Of a stretch of DNA of 43,640 nt, positions 31,806 through 39,684 are shown in pieces. Made by a program: the position numbers and the translations under genes. The first letter of the stretch is position 1. The number at the start of each line of letters is the position of its first letter. The notes below the pieces were generated by a model. That model had not been told where the DNA came from. It saw only the letters and a list, made by a program, of their open reading frames with translations, and ran no database searches. Origin of the DNA: Donghicola tyrosinivorans (GTDB lineage Bacteria; Pseudomonadota; Alphaproteobacteria; Rhodobacterales; Rhodobacteraceae); assembly GCF_003003355.1 (NCBI RefSeq), contig NZ_PVTQ01000023.1:1-43640 (forward strand). Reading direction: 5' to 3'.

Positions 31806-32719
31806 CTAAGCCCCGATTTTCTTGATGCGGATTCCAAGCTTGCGGGCATTGTCGACGATGTTATCGGTGATGCCCGAACCGTGGGTGGCGATCAGACCCT
31901 GCGGCATGGTCTCGAGCAGCTTGTCGTTGCGCTTGAACGGGGCGACCTCACCGTGGCTCTTCCAGTCGGGTTTGAATACCACTTGGGTGACACCACGGGT
32001 ATCAGGCCAACGGGCCGCGATCATTTCTGCACCTTTGGGCGTGCCGCCATGGAGCAACCATGTCGGGGTATTTCGCATGGGTGGCATCGAGGACGGACCA
32101 GATCAGATCGTAGGCCTGATAATCCCCGCCCGAGAAAGCAATCCGCGTGCCTTCAGTGCAGTGCACCTCGGTCTCTTTGCGGCGCTTGGCCGAGAGATAG
32201 GTCCGGCTGTCTGTCCACCACGGCGGAGGTGAGACCCCGATGCGAGACCTTGGATCCGGTGCGGGGCAGCCAAGGTGAACCCGTGGCGGCCGCGAAGTGG
32301 TACACAGCCAGATCGCGCATCTGCTCGAAGGCATCGCGATGGTCCCGGAGCTTCAGCCCGATCATCTGGAGGCGCTCGAGCTCGACCGAGGCGACCTCGG
32401 AGCCGTCCTGGATGGCCAGACTTTCCCGGACTTCGAATTCATTGTCGTCGAGGAGCTTCTGGACATGGATCAGCCGGCGATGGAAGATCGAGGTGAGGGA
32501 CCAGAGCATCTCTTCGAGATTGTCTTCCAACTGGCTGCCAGTGAGGAGGCCGGTGGTGGTGTCAAAGAGCGTCGCCATGGCGAGATCGACCTCGTCGGGC
32601 TGGGGCTGGGGGCGAAGATCGGTCTCGCCGGGGCCGGGCGTTGCGCCATGAAGTGCGAGATGGTCGAGGATGGCGGACGTCAAGCCGGTTTCCTCTTGGA
32701 TGTCTGTCTGATGGGGCAT
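31806..32719 (-). pseudogene. DUF2493 (SLOG-fold) protein gene with two frameshifts
   Basis: Three pieces in different frames join into one DUF2493 protein. Piece 1 starts at ATG 32719 (PHQTDIQEETGLTSAILDHL ... GSKVSHRGLTSAVVD); piece 2 continues from about 32215 (SRTYLSAKRRKETEVHC ... YQAYDLIWSVLDATHAKY); piece 3 continues from about 32060 (LLHGGTPKGAEMIAARWPDT ... GIRIKKIGA). LLHGGTPKGAE is the nucleotide-binding signature of the family. The breaks fall in the middle domain, so unless they are sequencing errors the gene is dead. Intact relatives of about 300 residues are common on Rhodobacteraceae plasmids. Confidence 0.75.
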
Positions 32720-32951
32720 TGTCTGGCTCCTCTGTTTGATCTGACCCGATTTGGATGGGGAGATACCAAGACCAGCTGCGACCTGGCTGCATCCTTCAGG
32801 ATCGGAGCGAAGCGTCACATTGCTGCCCGGGCGAGGAGCACTCTGCTCCGGTCCGCCGGTCCATCGCTCCCTTTTCCAAACGGGATCAGATCGAACCTGC
32901 GGAACAACTGCCCTGCCGGACCTAGTTGAGAAAGTTACCGAAGTCCTGAGC

Positions 32952-34334
32952 CTAATGCATCATGCCTGACGAGCCGGTACCCGGCTCGTCAGGTCCAGCG
33001 GGCAGAGCGTGAATACGCCGACGGATCAAGTCTAGTCGGCTGCCTCTGACGGGATTTCCAAGAGCAACTTGCGGATTTCGGTCACCTGCGCCTCGGCCGA
33101 AATCCAGTTGTTGGCCTGCGCCGACAGGGCCTGCTCGATCCGCAATTGGCGGCTTTCTATGGCGTCGAGGCGTAGCAAGATCGCCTCGGCCAATGCTGTT
33201 TGGCGTTCCAGTAATTGCCGTTCCATCGGGGACAGGTTGGGGGCGAGGGGCATCAGGTATCCTTTGAATTTGCAGGGGGCGGTCGAGCCGCAAGGAGGGG
33301 ATTTGCAGCGGAGTGAACGGGCCGGACATCCAATTGCGCAGGGTCAGAGCCAAACGAGGCCAGCGCATCAGGCCGAAACGGCTGCGGTTGAAATCTGCCC
33401 GTTTTTGCCAAAGCGTGGGCAGGCTCTGGATGGAGTTGCGGATTTGGTTAAACCGCTTCTGGATAATGATTTCCTTGGCCCCGCCTTGCGGGATCAGCGC
33501 AGGTAAATCGGTAAACGTCTCTTCAAAGATCGGGCCTGTCAGACGCATGCGTTGGTTCGCTGGCGTATCCGGCCCGCCGATGGTGATGTGCTGCTTGCCC
33601 ATGCTGTGCACGGGGTGACCGTTCGCGGTTAACCATTCCAGCAGGTCATCGCGGGACTGGATGGATTTGGCAAATACTGCCTCAACGATACCAGCAAGCA
33701 GAATGGTGCGCGGGGTTTGCGGAATGGGGGTGCCTTGGCGTTTGGCTTCTGCGTGCTCTTTGAGCTGCCAGTCAGGCAGATGCACCAATCGTTTCAGCAG
33801 GGGATTGCGCGGATCAGCCCAATCGAAGCGATGGTTTAGGGCATCCTCGACCGCCTCGCGCAGAGCTCGGTTGCCCGCGCCGGGCGGATCGGGGTTGTAG
33901 GCGCGGATTTTGCCGTCGGCGCGCAGCACCCAGCGGGGGATCAGTAGGTTAACCTCCATCCGGCCCGTGTGAGTATGCGTTGTGGCCAACACCGGCGGCC
34001 GGTTGGTGACAGGGATGCCCGCGAATGCAGCCTCTAGCCACATCGACAGGGCGTGGTTCACACGCTTCCGCTGGACAGCACACCCCGCATTGAAAGCCGC
34101 GACATCCACGTCTTTGGGTGCGAAGGACAGCACCGCGCTGCGGTAATTGTGCTGGCCTGGCGCCAGCCGTATCGCCGCGCGGATCAGGGTGGGATCACCC
34201 ATCAGGATTTCGGGGGCGGGGGCGCGGTTAACCAGCTTGTTCGATTTCCGGACCGTGTGGTCGCACATGTACCCCACGGCGTCTTGTGACCCCGATGTCG
34301 CGTCCTTGCTATAGCGGGCGTGGGTGATCAGCAT
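32952..34334 (-). CDS. Mobilisation relaxase (MobA/VirD2-like), probably frameshifted near its end
   Basis: As read, 460 residues. The relaxase motif III is clear: LATTHTHTGRMEVNLLIPRW (HxHxGRxxxN), and candidate catalytic Tyr residues are Tyr8 and Tyr22 in ARYSKDA and AVGYMCDH. It should nick at oriT and lead DNA transfer. The last 100 residues are Pro/Arg/Gly-rich, unlike the rest, and overlap another gene. One extra C in the five-C run at 33275-33279 would end the protein with RPPANSKDT at a TGATG junction with the small gene at 33253, giving about 361 residues. Its start overlaps MobC by 7 bp. No type IV secretion genes are present, so it is mobilisable rather than self-transmissible from what is visible. 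Confidence 0.82.
   Translation of the reverse strand: MLITHARYSKDATSGSQDAVGYMCDHTVRKSNKLVNRAPAPEILMGDPTLIRAAIRLAPGQHNYRSAVLSFAPKDVDVAAFNAGCAVQRKRVNHALSMWLEAAFAGIPVTNRPPVLATTHTHTGRMEVNLLIPRWVLRADGKIRAYNPDPPGAGNRALREAVEDALNHRFDWADPRNPLLKRLVHLPDWQLKEHAEAKRQGTPIPQTPRTILLAGIVEAVFAKSIQSRDDLLEWLTANGHPVHSMGKQHITIGGPDTPANQRMRLTGPIFEETFTDLPALIPQGGAKEIIIQKRFNQIRNSIQSLPTLWQKRADFNRSRFGLMRWPRLALTLRNWMSGPFTPLQIPSLRLDRPLQIQRIPDAPRPQPVPDGTAITGTPNSIGRGDLATPRRHRKPPIADRAGPVGAGQQLDFGRGAGDRNPQVALGNPVRGSRLDLIRRRIHALPAGPDEPGTGSSGMMH
33032..33253 (-). CDS. Small coiled-coil protein overlapping the relaxase 3' end
   Basis: A 73-residue protein in a different frame from the relaxase. MERQLLERQTALAEAILLRL and DAIESRQLRIEQALSAQ show a clear heptad-like coiled coil, ending EIRKLLLEIPSEAAD. 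AAAGGA lies seven bases before its ATG. Codon content and helical periodicity look more natural here than in the overlapping relaxase frame. Probably a mobilisation accessory protein translated by coupling. Family not recognised. Confidence 0.55.
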   Translation of the reverse strand: MPLAPNLSPMERQLLERQTALAEAILLRLDAIESRQLRIEQALSAQANNWISAEAQVTEIRKLLLEIPSEAAD

Positions 34335-34672
34335 GTGTCACCCTCCAACCGATAGGCCCAAGGCAGCGCGGCCCTGCGAAAGCTGCGCTCGATCGCCAGA
34401 AGATCTGAATGCAAAACCAAGGCATCCGTTGGCGTAGCTTGCAGCAGTCGCGCAATCGCGGCCAGTTCTCGCTCTGCCTGTATCAGGGCCAGAATGGTCC
34501 CCGCCCGGTCCGCAGATGGACCACGCCGGCGATGAGCCGCGAGCAGGTATTGGCTGACAGAGAGGTCCGCTTGTTTCGCGGCCTCGGTGATTTCCAGCCG
34601 CTCTGACGGGGTCACATAGAGGACATCCCAACGGGTGCGCTTATCCTGATCCGGTTTTCTGGGGCGTGCCAT
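34328..34672 (-). CDS. MobC-like relaxosome protein
   Basis: A 114-residue basic protein. TRWDVLYVTPSERLEITEAA is a ribbon-helix-helix-like segment followed by KQADLSVSQYLLAAHRRRG; the C-terminal half (ILALIQAERELAAIARLLQA) is a helical domain, matching the MobC/MobA-accessory pattern. It should bind oriT and aid strand opening by the relaxase, with which it overlaps by 7 bp. It is divergent from the HTH gene at 35195, so oriT is expected in the intervening 520 bp. Confidence 0.8.
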   Translation of the reverse strand: MARPRKPDQDKRTRWDVLYVTPSERLEITEAAKQADLSVSQYLLAAHRRRGPSADRAGTILALIQAERELAAIARLLQATPTDALVLHSDLLAIERSFRRAALPWAYRLEGDTC

Positions 34673-35194
34673 TTATTCCTCCTGCCAGAGTTTTGCCCCC
34701 GCGGTCCGAGGCGTCTTGCTGAGAGGGTGACGAATAGTACCTGCACAGTCACGCATTGGACTTGCACAGTGCCGCACAGTGATCGCACATCATGACACAG
34801 TGGGTGAGTGCGAAATATTAATTCCGTACATTTATAATTTCTAATTAATAATTCGAAAATCTCGGGAGGGTGATGCTCACAGTGAGCGCCGCACAGTTGG
34901 CAAATCGCGGATTGCAGCTTTGGAATATTTCCACCGGGTGTATCGAAGGTGGCTGTTTTGCGAATTTCATTTATGAAATTATTGCGTAACGCAGATCTCC
35001 GCCAGTAACGCATTCCGCATTATTATTCATTTTCAACGTTATACTCGTCATCTGGCGTGATGGATGCCTTCCTTTGGTCTCTAAGAAAGAGTCAAATTAT
35101 TTCTTATGTTCTATCTAAAAGATATTTTTGGACTCTTTCATAAATTGGAAGAATCATTGCGATGTGACGTGAGTGTTAGTGAAGGGTTTTAGAA
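34673..35194. promoter_or_regulatory. Divergent mob/stb-like control region with phased GCACAGT repeats (oriT candidate)
   Basis: A 522-bp AT-rich region without a gene. GCACAGT occurs at 34743, 34764 and 34774, with variants GCACAT at 34785 and ACACAGT at 34795; start spacings of 21, 10, 11 and 10 bp place them on one helix face. Another copy is at 34891, next to the dyad GCTCAC-A-GTGAGC (34875-34887). The segment 34810-34860 is very AT-rich. Other inverted repeats are AATTTCAT/ATGAAATT (34963-34980), AAAGAGTC/GACTCTTT (35086-35138) and ATCT/AGAT (35113-35123). The nick site could not be identified. Confidence 0.6.
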
Positions 35195-35611
35195 ATGAGT
35201 TTTCTCAGGGAAAGAATGCAGGAACGTCTTTCAGACACTCCCGCCAAGGATCGTCGCTCCCTTCTGGTTAAGGTAATAGAATGCCGTGCGGAAATTTGGC
35301 AATTTCGCCATAGAGAACTCAGCGTTGAAGAAATTGCGGAAATTCTTGCTGAAGAAGGGCTTCACATCTCTCCGAGGACCCTCTCCAATTATATTGGGGA
35401 CATTGGCAAGGCAGAAAAAGCGCTGGCCGATGCTGGCAACGCCAACCCAACCGACGCCGAAATCCGCGCTGAAATCTGGCGGAAACCCACCAAATCCACG
35501 CCCCGCCCCAAACCGCGATCACCGCTTCCGACAGCCCGCCCGTTCTTGGGTGCGCCGGGCAGCATAATTTCTCATGCCACAACTTCACGAAAATCCGAAA
35601 ACCAACTGTAA
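35195..35611 (+). CDS. Small helix-turn-helix protein (StbA-like position)
   Basis: A 138-residue protein. The N-terminal half has RAEIWQFRHRELSVEEIAEI followed by LAEEGLHISPRTLSNYIGDI, a helix-turn-helix with a recognition helix SPRTLSNYIG. The C-terminal third is Pro/Ser/Arg-rich and disordered (KPTKSTPRPKPRSPLPTARP). I do not recognise a named family. As first gene of an operon with a ParA-like ATPase, divergent from mobC and next to phased repeats, it occupies the place of StbA in plasmid R388, a DNA-binding protein for direct repeats at oriT. This role is inference. Confidence 0.7.
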   Translation: MSFLRERMQERLSDTPAKDRRSLLVKVIECRAEIWQFRHRELSVEEIAEILAEEGLHISPRTLSNYIGDIGKAEKALADAGNANPTDAEIRAEIWRKPTKSTPRPKPRSPLPTARPFLGAPGSIISHATTSRKSENQL

Positions 35612-35626
35612 CTACAGGAGTAACAA

Positions 35627-36451
35627 GTGTCTGTTTTCAACAATCATCTCATCCTAACGACCTCTGAGAAGGGCGGTTCGGGCAAGTCCACCGCCGCCAT
35701 CGCTCTGGTTGATGCCCTGCGTTTCGAGGGCGTTCCCGTCGCGGCCTATGACGGCAACGTCGATGTCAGTTCCCTCTATGAAACGTTGGGAACGCGGGAT
35801 GCCACGGGGCAGCTGACCGAGGCCCAAGACCCCTTGGTGGGTGCCTTTCCATATAGCGTCAGGGATGAATCCCGCACCGTGCTGGTCGATTGCTTGCGGC
35901 AGGGTTACCCTCATATGGTCCATGATATCGCGGGTGGCGGGTTGACCGACATGCAGCGGCTGTTCGGGGACAAGCCGGACTCCCTCTATCAGTTTGTTCG
36001 CTCCATTGCCCGTTTTGACACTTGCGCTGTGTTCGTCCATTTGTTGACGCCGGACATCAGCACAGTCGCGTCCGTGGCCAAGTACCTGGATATCACCGAA
36101 AACCTCGGCGATCTTGGCCATCACGTCCGGCACATCGCAATGCTGAATCTGCAAGGGAACCGGTCCGAGGCCCACTTCCCCCACTGGTACGGTTATACTG
36201 ATGCCACGGGCGAGGAGAAGGGCGGTAAAACCCGTGCGCGGTTGCTGGCCGCTGGAGGCGCGGAAATGAATCTGCCCGCTATTGATGAGCGGACCATGGC
36301 ACTGCTCAAGGCGCAGAAGGTTCCCTTCACTGTCGGGGCAAACATGCCGGAAATGTCGATCACCGACCAATCGCGCCTGTACAATTTCACTGAGGATTTC
36401 AGCAAGGAACTGACACACGAAATCCGCCAAATTCTGGGGCTGGCACAATGA
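35627..36451 (+). CDS. ParA/MinD-type ATPase (StbB-like position)
   Basis: A 274-residue P-loop ATPase. TTSEKGGSGKSTAAIALVDA is the deviant Walker A (KGGSGKST), VAAYDGNVDVSSLYETLG the following switch region and CAVFVHLLTPDISTVASVAK a later core strand. It differs from RepA in lacking the N-terminal HTH. A GTG start at 35627 follows AGGAG by seven bases. It is coupled to the next gene (ATGA). It lies beside a relaxase operon rather than a ParB gene, as StbB does in R388, where it influences plasmid positioning and conjugation. The function here is inferred from context. Confidence 0.8.
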   Translation: MSVFNNHLILTTSEKGGSGKSTAAIALVDALRFEGVPVAAYDGNVDVSSLYETLGTRDATGQLTEAQDPLVGAFPYSVRDESRTVLVDCLRQGYPHMVHDIAGGGLTDMQRLFGDKPDSLYQFVRSIARFDTCAVFVHLLTPDISTVASVAKYLDITENLGDLGHHVRHIAMLNLQGNRSEAHFPHWYGYTDATGEEKGGKTRARLLAAGGAEMNLPAIDERTMALLKAQKVPFTVGANMPEMSITDQSRLYNFTEDFSKELTHEIRQILGLAQ

Positions 36452-37179
36452 AGCGGTTTCCCCCGACCAGAGTAGATGCCCTTTTGAAAAACTGGGGGCC
36501 GATGACGCGGGCTCAGATGGATCTGGTGTATCAGCGGATCCACAGCGCCGGGATCGACCCGAATGACCCTTTGGCGGTGCAGATCGCGGTGGGGGTGCTG
36601 CTGGAGACGAGTCTGGATCAAAGGCTGGATGAGATGGGCAAGCTATCGGACAGGATCGGCGTCGCCGCCTGCGAAGAATACCAGAAATTCCGCGTCATCC
36701 ATCAGAGTGAGCAGCGCGAGTTTACGCGGCGCGTCACCGATACCGTCCGTGATACCCTGGCAGAGGACCTGCCCAGACTTGCCGCGCAGCACACCCTGCG
36801 CGTGGCGGGCAGGGTCGGGTTGGCCGTGGCATTGGCGGTGCCGGTGCTCTTTGGCTCGGGCTACTGGATCGGGGGCACTCATGCCAAAGCGGGGGCGGCG
36901 GAATATGCGGCCTTTGCCGCGCGCACTGATGCTGGCGAATGGGCGCAATTGCAGTCCGCGAACACAGATTTGGACTGGCTCTTGAAGCAGGTCTGCGTGA
37001 CCGGTCAATCAGCCTATCACCCGCCGCAGGATGGCAGGCCCGCTTGGTGCCTTCTGCCCTTGTGGCTGGAGCCGCAGGAACAGGAACCACGCCCCTCTGC
37101 TTCTAACTGGGTAGCAATCCGGTGGGCTCGTCTGACGAGTGGAATCCAGTATTTCCTGAGCCATTCACTCGGCAGTTGA
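36448..37179 (+). CDS. Single-pass membrane protein of the stb-like operon
   Basis: A 243-residue protein: a helical cytosolic N-terminal part (1-115), one membrane helix (about 123-142, VGLAVALAVPVLFGSGYWIG), then a C-terminal domain with two Cys (KQVCVTGQSAYHPPQDGRPA followed by WCLLPLWLEP) that could form a disulfide in the periplasm. The last 30 residues look unconserved. Family not recognised with certainty. Its start overlaps the ATPase stop, so the two work together; it might anchor the ATPase or relaxosome at the membrane. Confidence 0.7.
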   Translation: MKRFPPTRVDALLKNWGPMTRAQMDLVYQRIHSAGIDPNDPLAVQIAVGVLLETSLDQRLDEMGKLSDRIGVAACEEYQKFRVIHQSEQREFTRRVTDTVRDTLAEDLPRLAAQHTLRVAGRVGLAVALAVPVLFGSGYWIGGTHAKAGAAEYAAFAARTDAGEWAQLQSANTDLDWLLKQVCVTGQSAYHPPQDGRPAWCLLPLWLEPQEQEPRPSASNWVAIRWARLTSGIQYFLSHSLGS

Positions 37180-37569
37180 CCAGATGGCCGCTGCCATTGA
37201 CAGTGCGGGTATCGCGCAATGGTCGGATGCCCCAATGTCCTTAGACTTGCCAGAAATGATTGAGCATGTCTCAAAGGGGTGTCCGTGCCTGATGGAGACT
37301 TTCTTCGAAAGTCAATGTTTTCGTGATGAATCCGGATGATTTCATCAGGGGAAGGCTACCAAACTTCTGTTCTCGCAAAATTTCTTCTTCTTAAATCGTC
37401 AAGGCTACGGCTGCATGTTCTTGTTTTGTTCTTATATTGTCGCAAGTATGATCTGTGTTGCATTTGCTTCAAACGCTAGGCTGAAGATTTATATTTATAC
37501 CTGATTATTACAAGTTTTTTAATATTCACGCTAAAGCGCTGTAACGCAACTGGACTAGGGGGGAGTGAT
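37180..37569. other. AT-rich intergenic stretch
   Basis: About 390 bp with no convincing gene. GC content drops sharply from about 37330 onward, in contrast to the GC-rich mobilisation genes, marking a boundary of transferred DNA that continues into the following orphan gene. No terminal repeats were seen. Confidence 0.45.
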
Positions 37570-37905
37570 TTGAGAAAAATCGAAAATTATCTCAAAAAAG
37601 CTAAGCCATACTTCTTGGCTGATGGTCAATGCATAAGGTGGAGCTTTGAGGAGTGGAATGGAACGTTTACATATGGGGTAAATATCGAAAAAGATTTCGG
37701 TGATTTTATAAGATACCGCAGATTTTACGTTTACAACTTCATGCCCACGCCAGAAAAACTTCGCACATCACCACCGGGTATGATTTACAACAGTGAACTT
37801 AAGCCTTTTTCTTTATTTAGTAGGTATGATATCAATAAAGATTTTGGACTTTTAAACAGAGACCTACTCTGGCCCAAAAGATTCATCATGGCAGATGTGA
37901 CTTAA
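37570..37905 (+). CDS. Orphan hypothetical protein of low GC
   Basis: A 111-residue protein rich in Lys, Phe, Tyr and Asn (KAKPYFLADGQCIRWSFEEW, RYRRFYVYNFMPTPEKLR), soluble, with no motif I recognise. A TTG start at 37570 follows GGGGGAG by seven bases, which supports translation. Codon and base use are AT-rich and unlike all neighbours, so it was probably acquired from a low-GC source. It stands alone between the stb-like operon and the WGR gene. It could be a defence or immunity-type cargo gene, but nothing in the sequence shows that. Confidence 0.5.
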   Translation: MRKIENYLKKAKPYFLADGQCIRWSFEEWNGTFTYGVNIEKDFGDFIRYRRFYVYNFMPTPEKLRTSPPGMIYNSELKPFSLFSRYDINKDFGLLNRDLLWPKRFIMADVT

Positions 37906-38060
37906 GATGGTTTGGTCCGCGCTCGTGCAAGCGTCTGCTGCAAGCGGTGTTAGGAGCTAGTACGAGTTGAGTGTTCGACTGGTACGCTGAGAGTCTTCAT
38001 CTCGGCTCACTCAGGGGCTATGGCTCCACGGAGCAATGGACAGTTTGTTTCAGTAGCGTA

Positions 38061-38303
38061 TCAACCGCCGCTTCTGACGCGATATCCTTTCCGAAGCTTT
38101 AAAGTGCGAAGATGGTTGAACACTGCACTCGCGGCCTCTGGTCGTTCGAACGTTTCCGTTCGAACCTGCCCACACGTTCCTATCCGTCCCCAATTCCTGA
38201 CTAAGGACACCTCGCCGAAAAGCGTGGGTTCAAGTGACAGTGCATAGAACCGAGCCATGTTCCGGCTGGGGTCCGAGCGTGTCAGGTATAGAGGTGTAGG
38301 CAT
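38061..38303 (-). CDS. WGR-domain protein
   Basis: An 80-residue protein that is essentially one WGR domain: MPTPLYLTRSDPSRNMARFY, ALSLEPTLFGEVSLVRNWGR, IGTCGQ, then a C-terminal KLRKGYR. WGR domains bind nucleic acid or act in polymer-synthesising enzymes; free-standing bacterial copies are common on plasmids and their role is unknown. The start at 38303 is chosen for the usual MPTPLYLTR beginning; 38312 and 38258 are alternatives and no ribosome site is clear. An 8+8 inverted repeat TGAATCTG/CAGATTCA (38360-38385) lies about 57 bp upstream and may be its operator. Confidence 0.75.
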   Translation of the reverse strand: MPTPLYLTRSDPSRNMARFYALSLEPTLFGEVSLVRNWGRIGTCGQVRTETFERPEAASAVFNHLRTLKLRKGYRVRSGG

Positions 38304-38418
38304 GTGTTTCATGCACTTGAGTATCGAGGGTTTTGCCGACCGCGGTCCAATTCAATTTCTGAATCTGTGGCGCGATCCAGATTCAAGTCCTTGATGAACC
38401 ATCTCTACAAGTTCTAGG

Positions 38419-39227
38419 GGGATTGCCAACTTGTTTGCGGAGGGGTGCTTGGTTAGGCGTTGTGTATGAATACACCATCCTCCATGCCGCGCCTGAAAGG
38501 CTACCGTTTCCCTCGTGAAATCGTTGCATATGCCGTCTGGGTCTATCATCGCTTCGCGCTCAGCACGGCGGATGTCGAGGATCTTCTCGCCGATCGGGGT
38601 GTGACGGTCAGCCGGGAAACGATCCGAAAATGGGTGAACCGCTTTGGCCGTCACTTTGCCGATTGCATCAGGCGCGACAGACCGGTCGCGGGCGACAAAT
38701 GGCACTTGGATGAGGTCATCATCCCAATCAACGGCAGAAAATACTGGCTTTGGCGGGCGGTCGACGCGAACGGCGACGTCCTTGATATTCTCGTTCAGCC
38801 ACAGCGCAATGCCAATGCTGCAAGACGTTTTCTGGCAAGGCTGATCGACCGGTTCGGTGAACCCCGTGTCATCATTACGGACAAGTTGCGCAGTTATTTC
38901 AGGCCGATCCGGGACCTCGCACCGGGCGCAGATCATCGCGCACACAAGGGCTTGAACAACCGGATCGAAGGATCACACAGGCCAACACGGAAACGCGAGA
39001 AGTTGATGGGGCGGTTTAAATCTCCCCGGCAGGCACAAAGATTTCTGGCTGCCCATGATCAGATCAACACCGTTTTTCGCCCACGACGCTATCAACTCTC
39101 CGCCGTCTCATACCGCCACGCAAGGTCCGATGCTTTCGACCTCTGGAGAGGCTATGCTGCCGAAATGACCGCCTGACAGGCAGATGTCTCGCCTCTCTCA
39201 AACAGGTGAAAACAAGTTGGCAATCCC
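38419..39227 (+). mobile_element. IS6-family insertion sequence 2
   Basis: An 809-bp element with 18-bp inverted ends GGGATTGCCAACTTGTTT (38419-38436 and reverse at 39210-39227), holding one transposase. Flanking octamers differ (gttctagg, actggagc), so no target duplication. Its ends are unrelated to those of element 1, so the two could not form a simple composite transposon by themselves. Confidence 0.88.
38466..39176 (+). CDS. IS6-family transposase
   Basis: A 236-residue DDE transposase. KGYRFPREIVAYAVWVYHRF and VEDLLADRGVTVSRETIRKW make the HTH region; KWHLDEVIIPINGRKYWLWR gives the first Asp, RVIITDKLRSYFRPIRDL the second and HKGLNNRIEGSHRPTRKREK the Glu. All three catalytic residues are intact, unlike the first motif of the copy at 30261. 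The ATG at 38466 is preferred to an in-frame TTG at 38460. Confidence 0.93.
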   Translation: MNTPSSMPRLKGYRFPREIVAYAVWVYHRFALSTADVEDLLADRGVTVSRETIRKWVNRFGRHFADCIRRDRPVAGDKWHLDEVIIPINGRKYWLWRAVDANGDVLDILVQPQRNANAARRFLARLIDRFGEPRVIITDKLRSYFRPIRDLAPGADHRAHKGLNNRIEGSHRPTRKREKLMGRFKSPRQAQRFLAAHDQINTVFRPRRYQLSAVSYRHARSDAFDLWRGYAAEMTA

Positions 39228-39588
39228 ACTGGAGCGGTTTGCCACGCTGGCCGATGCCATGCAGGGGGCAATCGTTCACGCCGAAGATATCGCACCTGAA
39301 GACGCTTCGCGCATCCTGGCAATCCTCGATCGGGAGGGCCGCCTCGTTCTGGCCGGTGCTACCAATGATGGCGGCGTCGCATGGTGCCACCCGGTCTCGG
39401 ATGCCGCCGAAGCCCGTGCCGTCGTGTCCGCGGCCAGCCAGACCCGCGCGCAGGCCATACGAGCGGCCGAGTGGCATGAACATGGCCTCGCGCGAAGGCT
39501 GCGGCACCACGCTGACCTTCTCGATGCCCGTCTTGTCGATCCGCTCTGGCGCGCCTTCGCGTCTCACGCCCTGCAGATCGCGGCGTGA
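39184..39588 (+). CDS. Plasmid hypothetical protein with 5' end replaced by IS6 end
   Basis: The frame begins inside the IS6 right end (first 16 residues are IS-derived) and continues as RFATLADAMQGAIVHAEDIA, PEDASRILAILDREGRLVL and ending DPLWRAFASHALQIAA. The native start is therefore missing or lies a few codons before the insertion point at 39228. A helical, soluble protein; no named family recognised. It heads a block of short plasmid genes reading the same way. It may now be expressed from within the IS element. Confidence 0.55.
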   Translation: MSRLSQTGENKLAIPLERFATLADAMQGAIVHAEDIAPEDASRILAILDREGRLVLAGATNDGGVAWCHPVSDAAEARAVVSAASQTRAQAIRAAEWHEHGLARRLRHHADLLDARLVDPLWRAFASHALQIAA

Positions 39589-39684
39589 CGCCCGAGAGTC
39601 AGAGAAGGGCAGGGGAGGATATGAACCTACGAGGACGAGAGAGAGCCTGGGGTTCAGATCCATTCCCTCATTCCGGAGTTTCCA

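Noticed and set aside
34642-34648. TATCCTG as an oriT nick site of the IncP/VirD2 type
   Set aside because: It lies within the mobC coding sequence without flanking inverted repeat and is short enough to occur by chance.
34743-34801. CRISPR array
   Set aside because: The repeats are 7 bp with 3-14 bp between them; there are no 25-40 bp repeats and spacers and no cas genes.
34743-34860. Second replication origin with iterons next to an AT-rich region
   Set aside because: No initiator gene of an iteron plasmid is nearby; the divergent mob and ParA-like genes make an operator/oriT role more likely. It remains a weak alternative.
30212-39227. Composite transposon formed by two IS6 elements
   Set aside because: The terminal repeats and transposases of the two elements differ and no target duplication is present, so they do not define one transposable unit.
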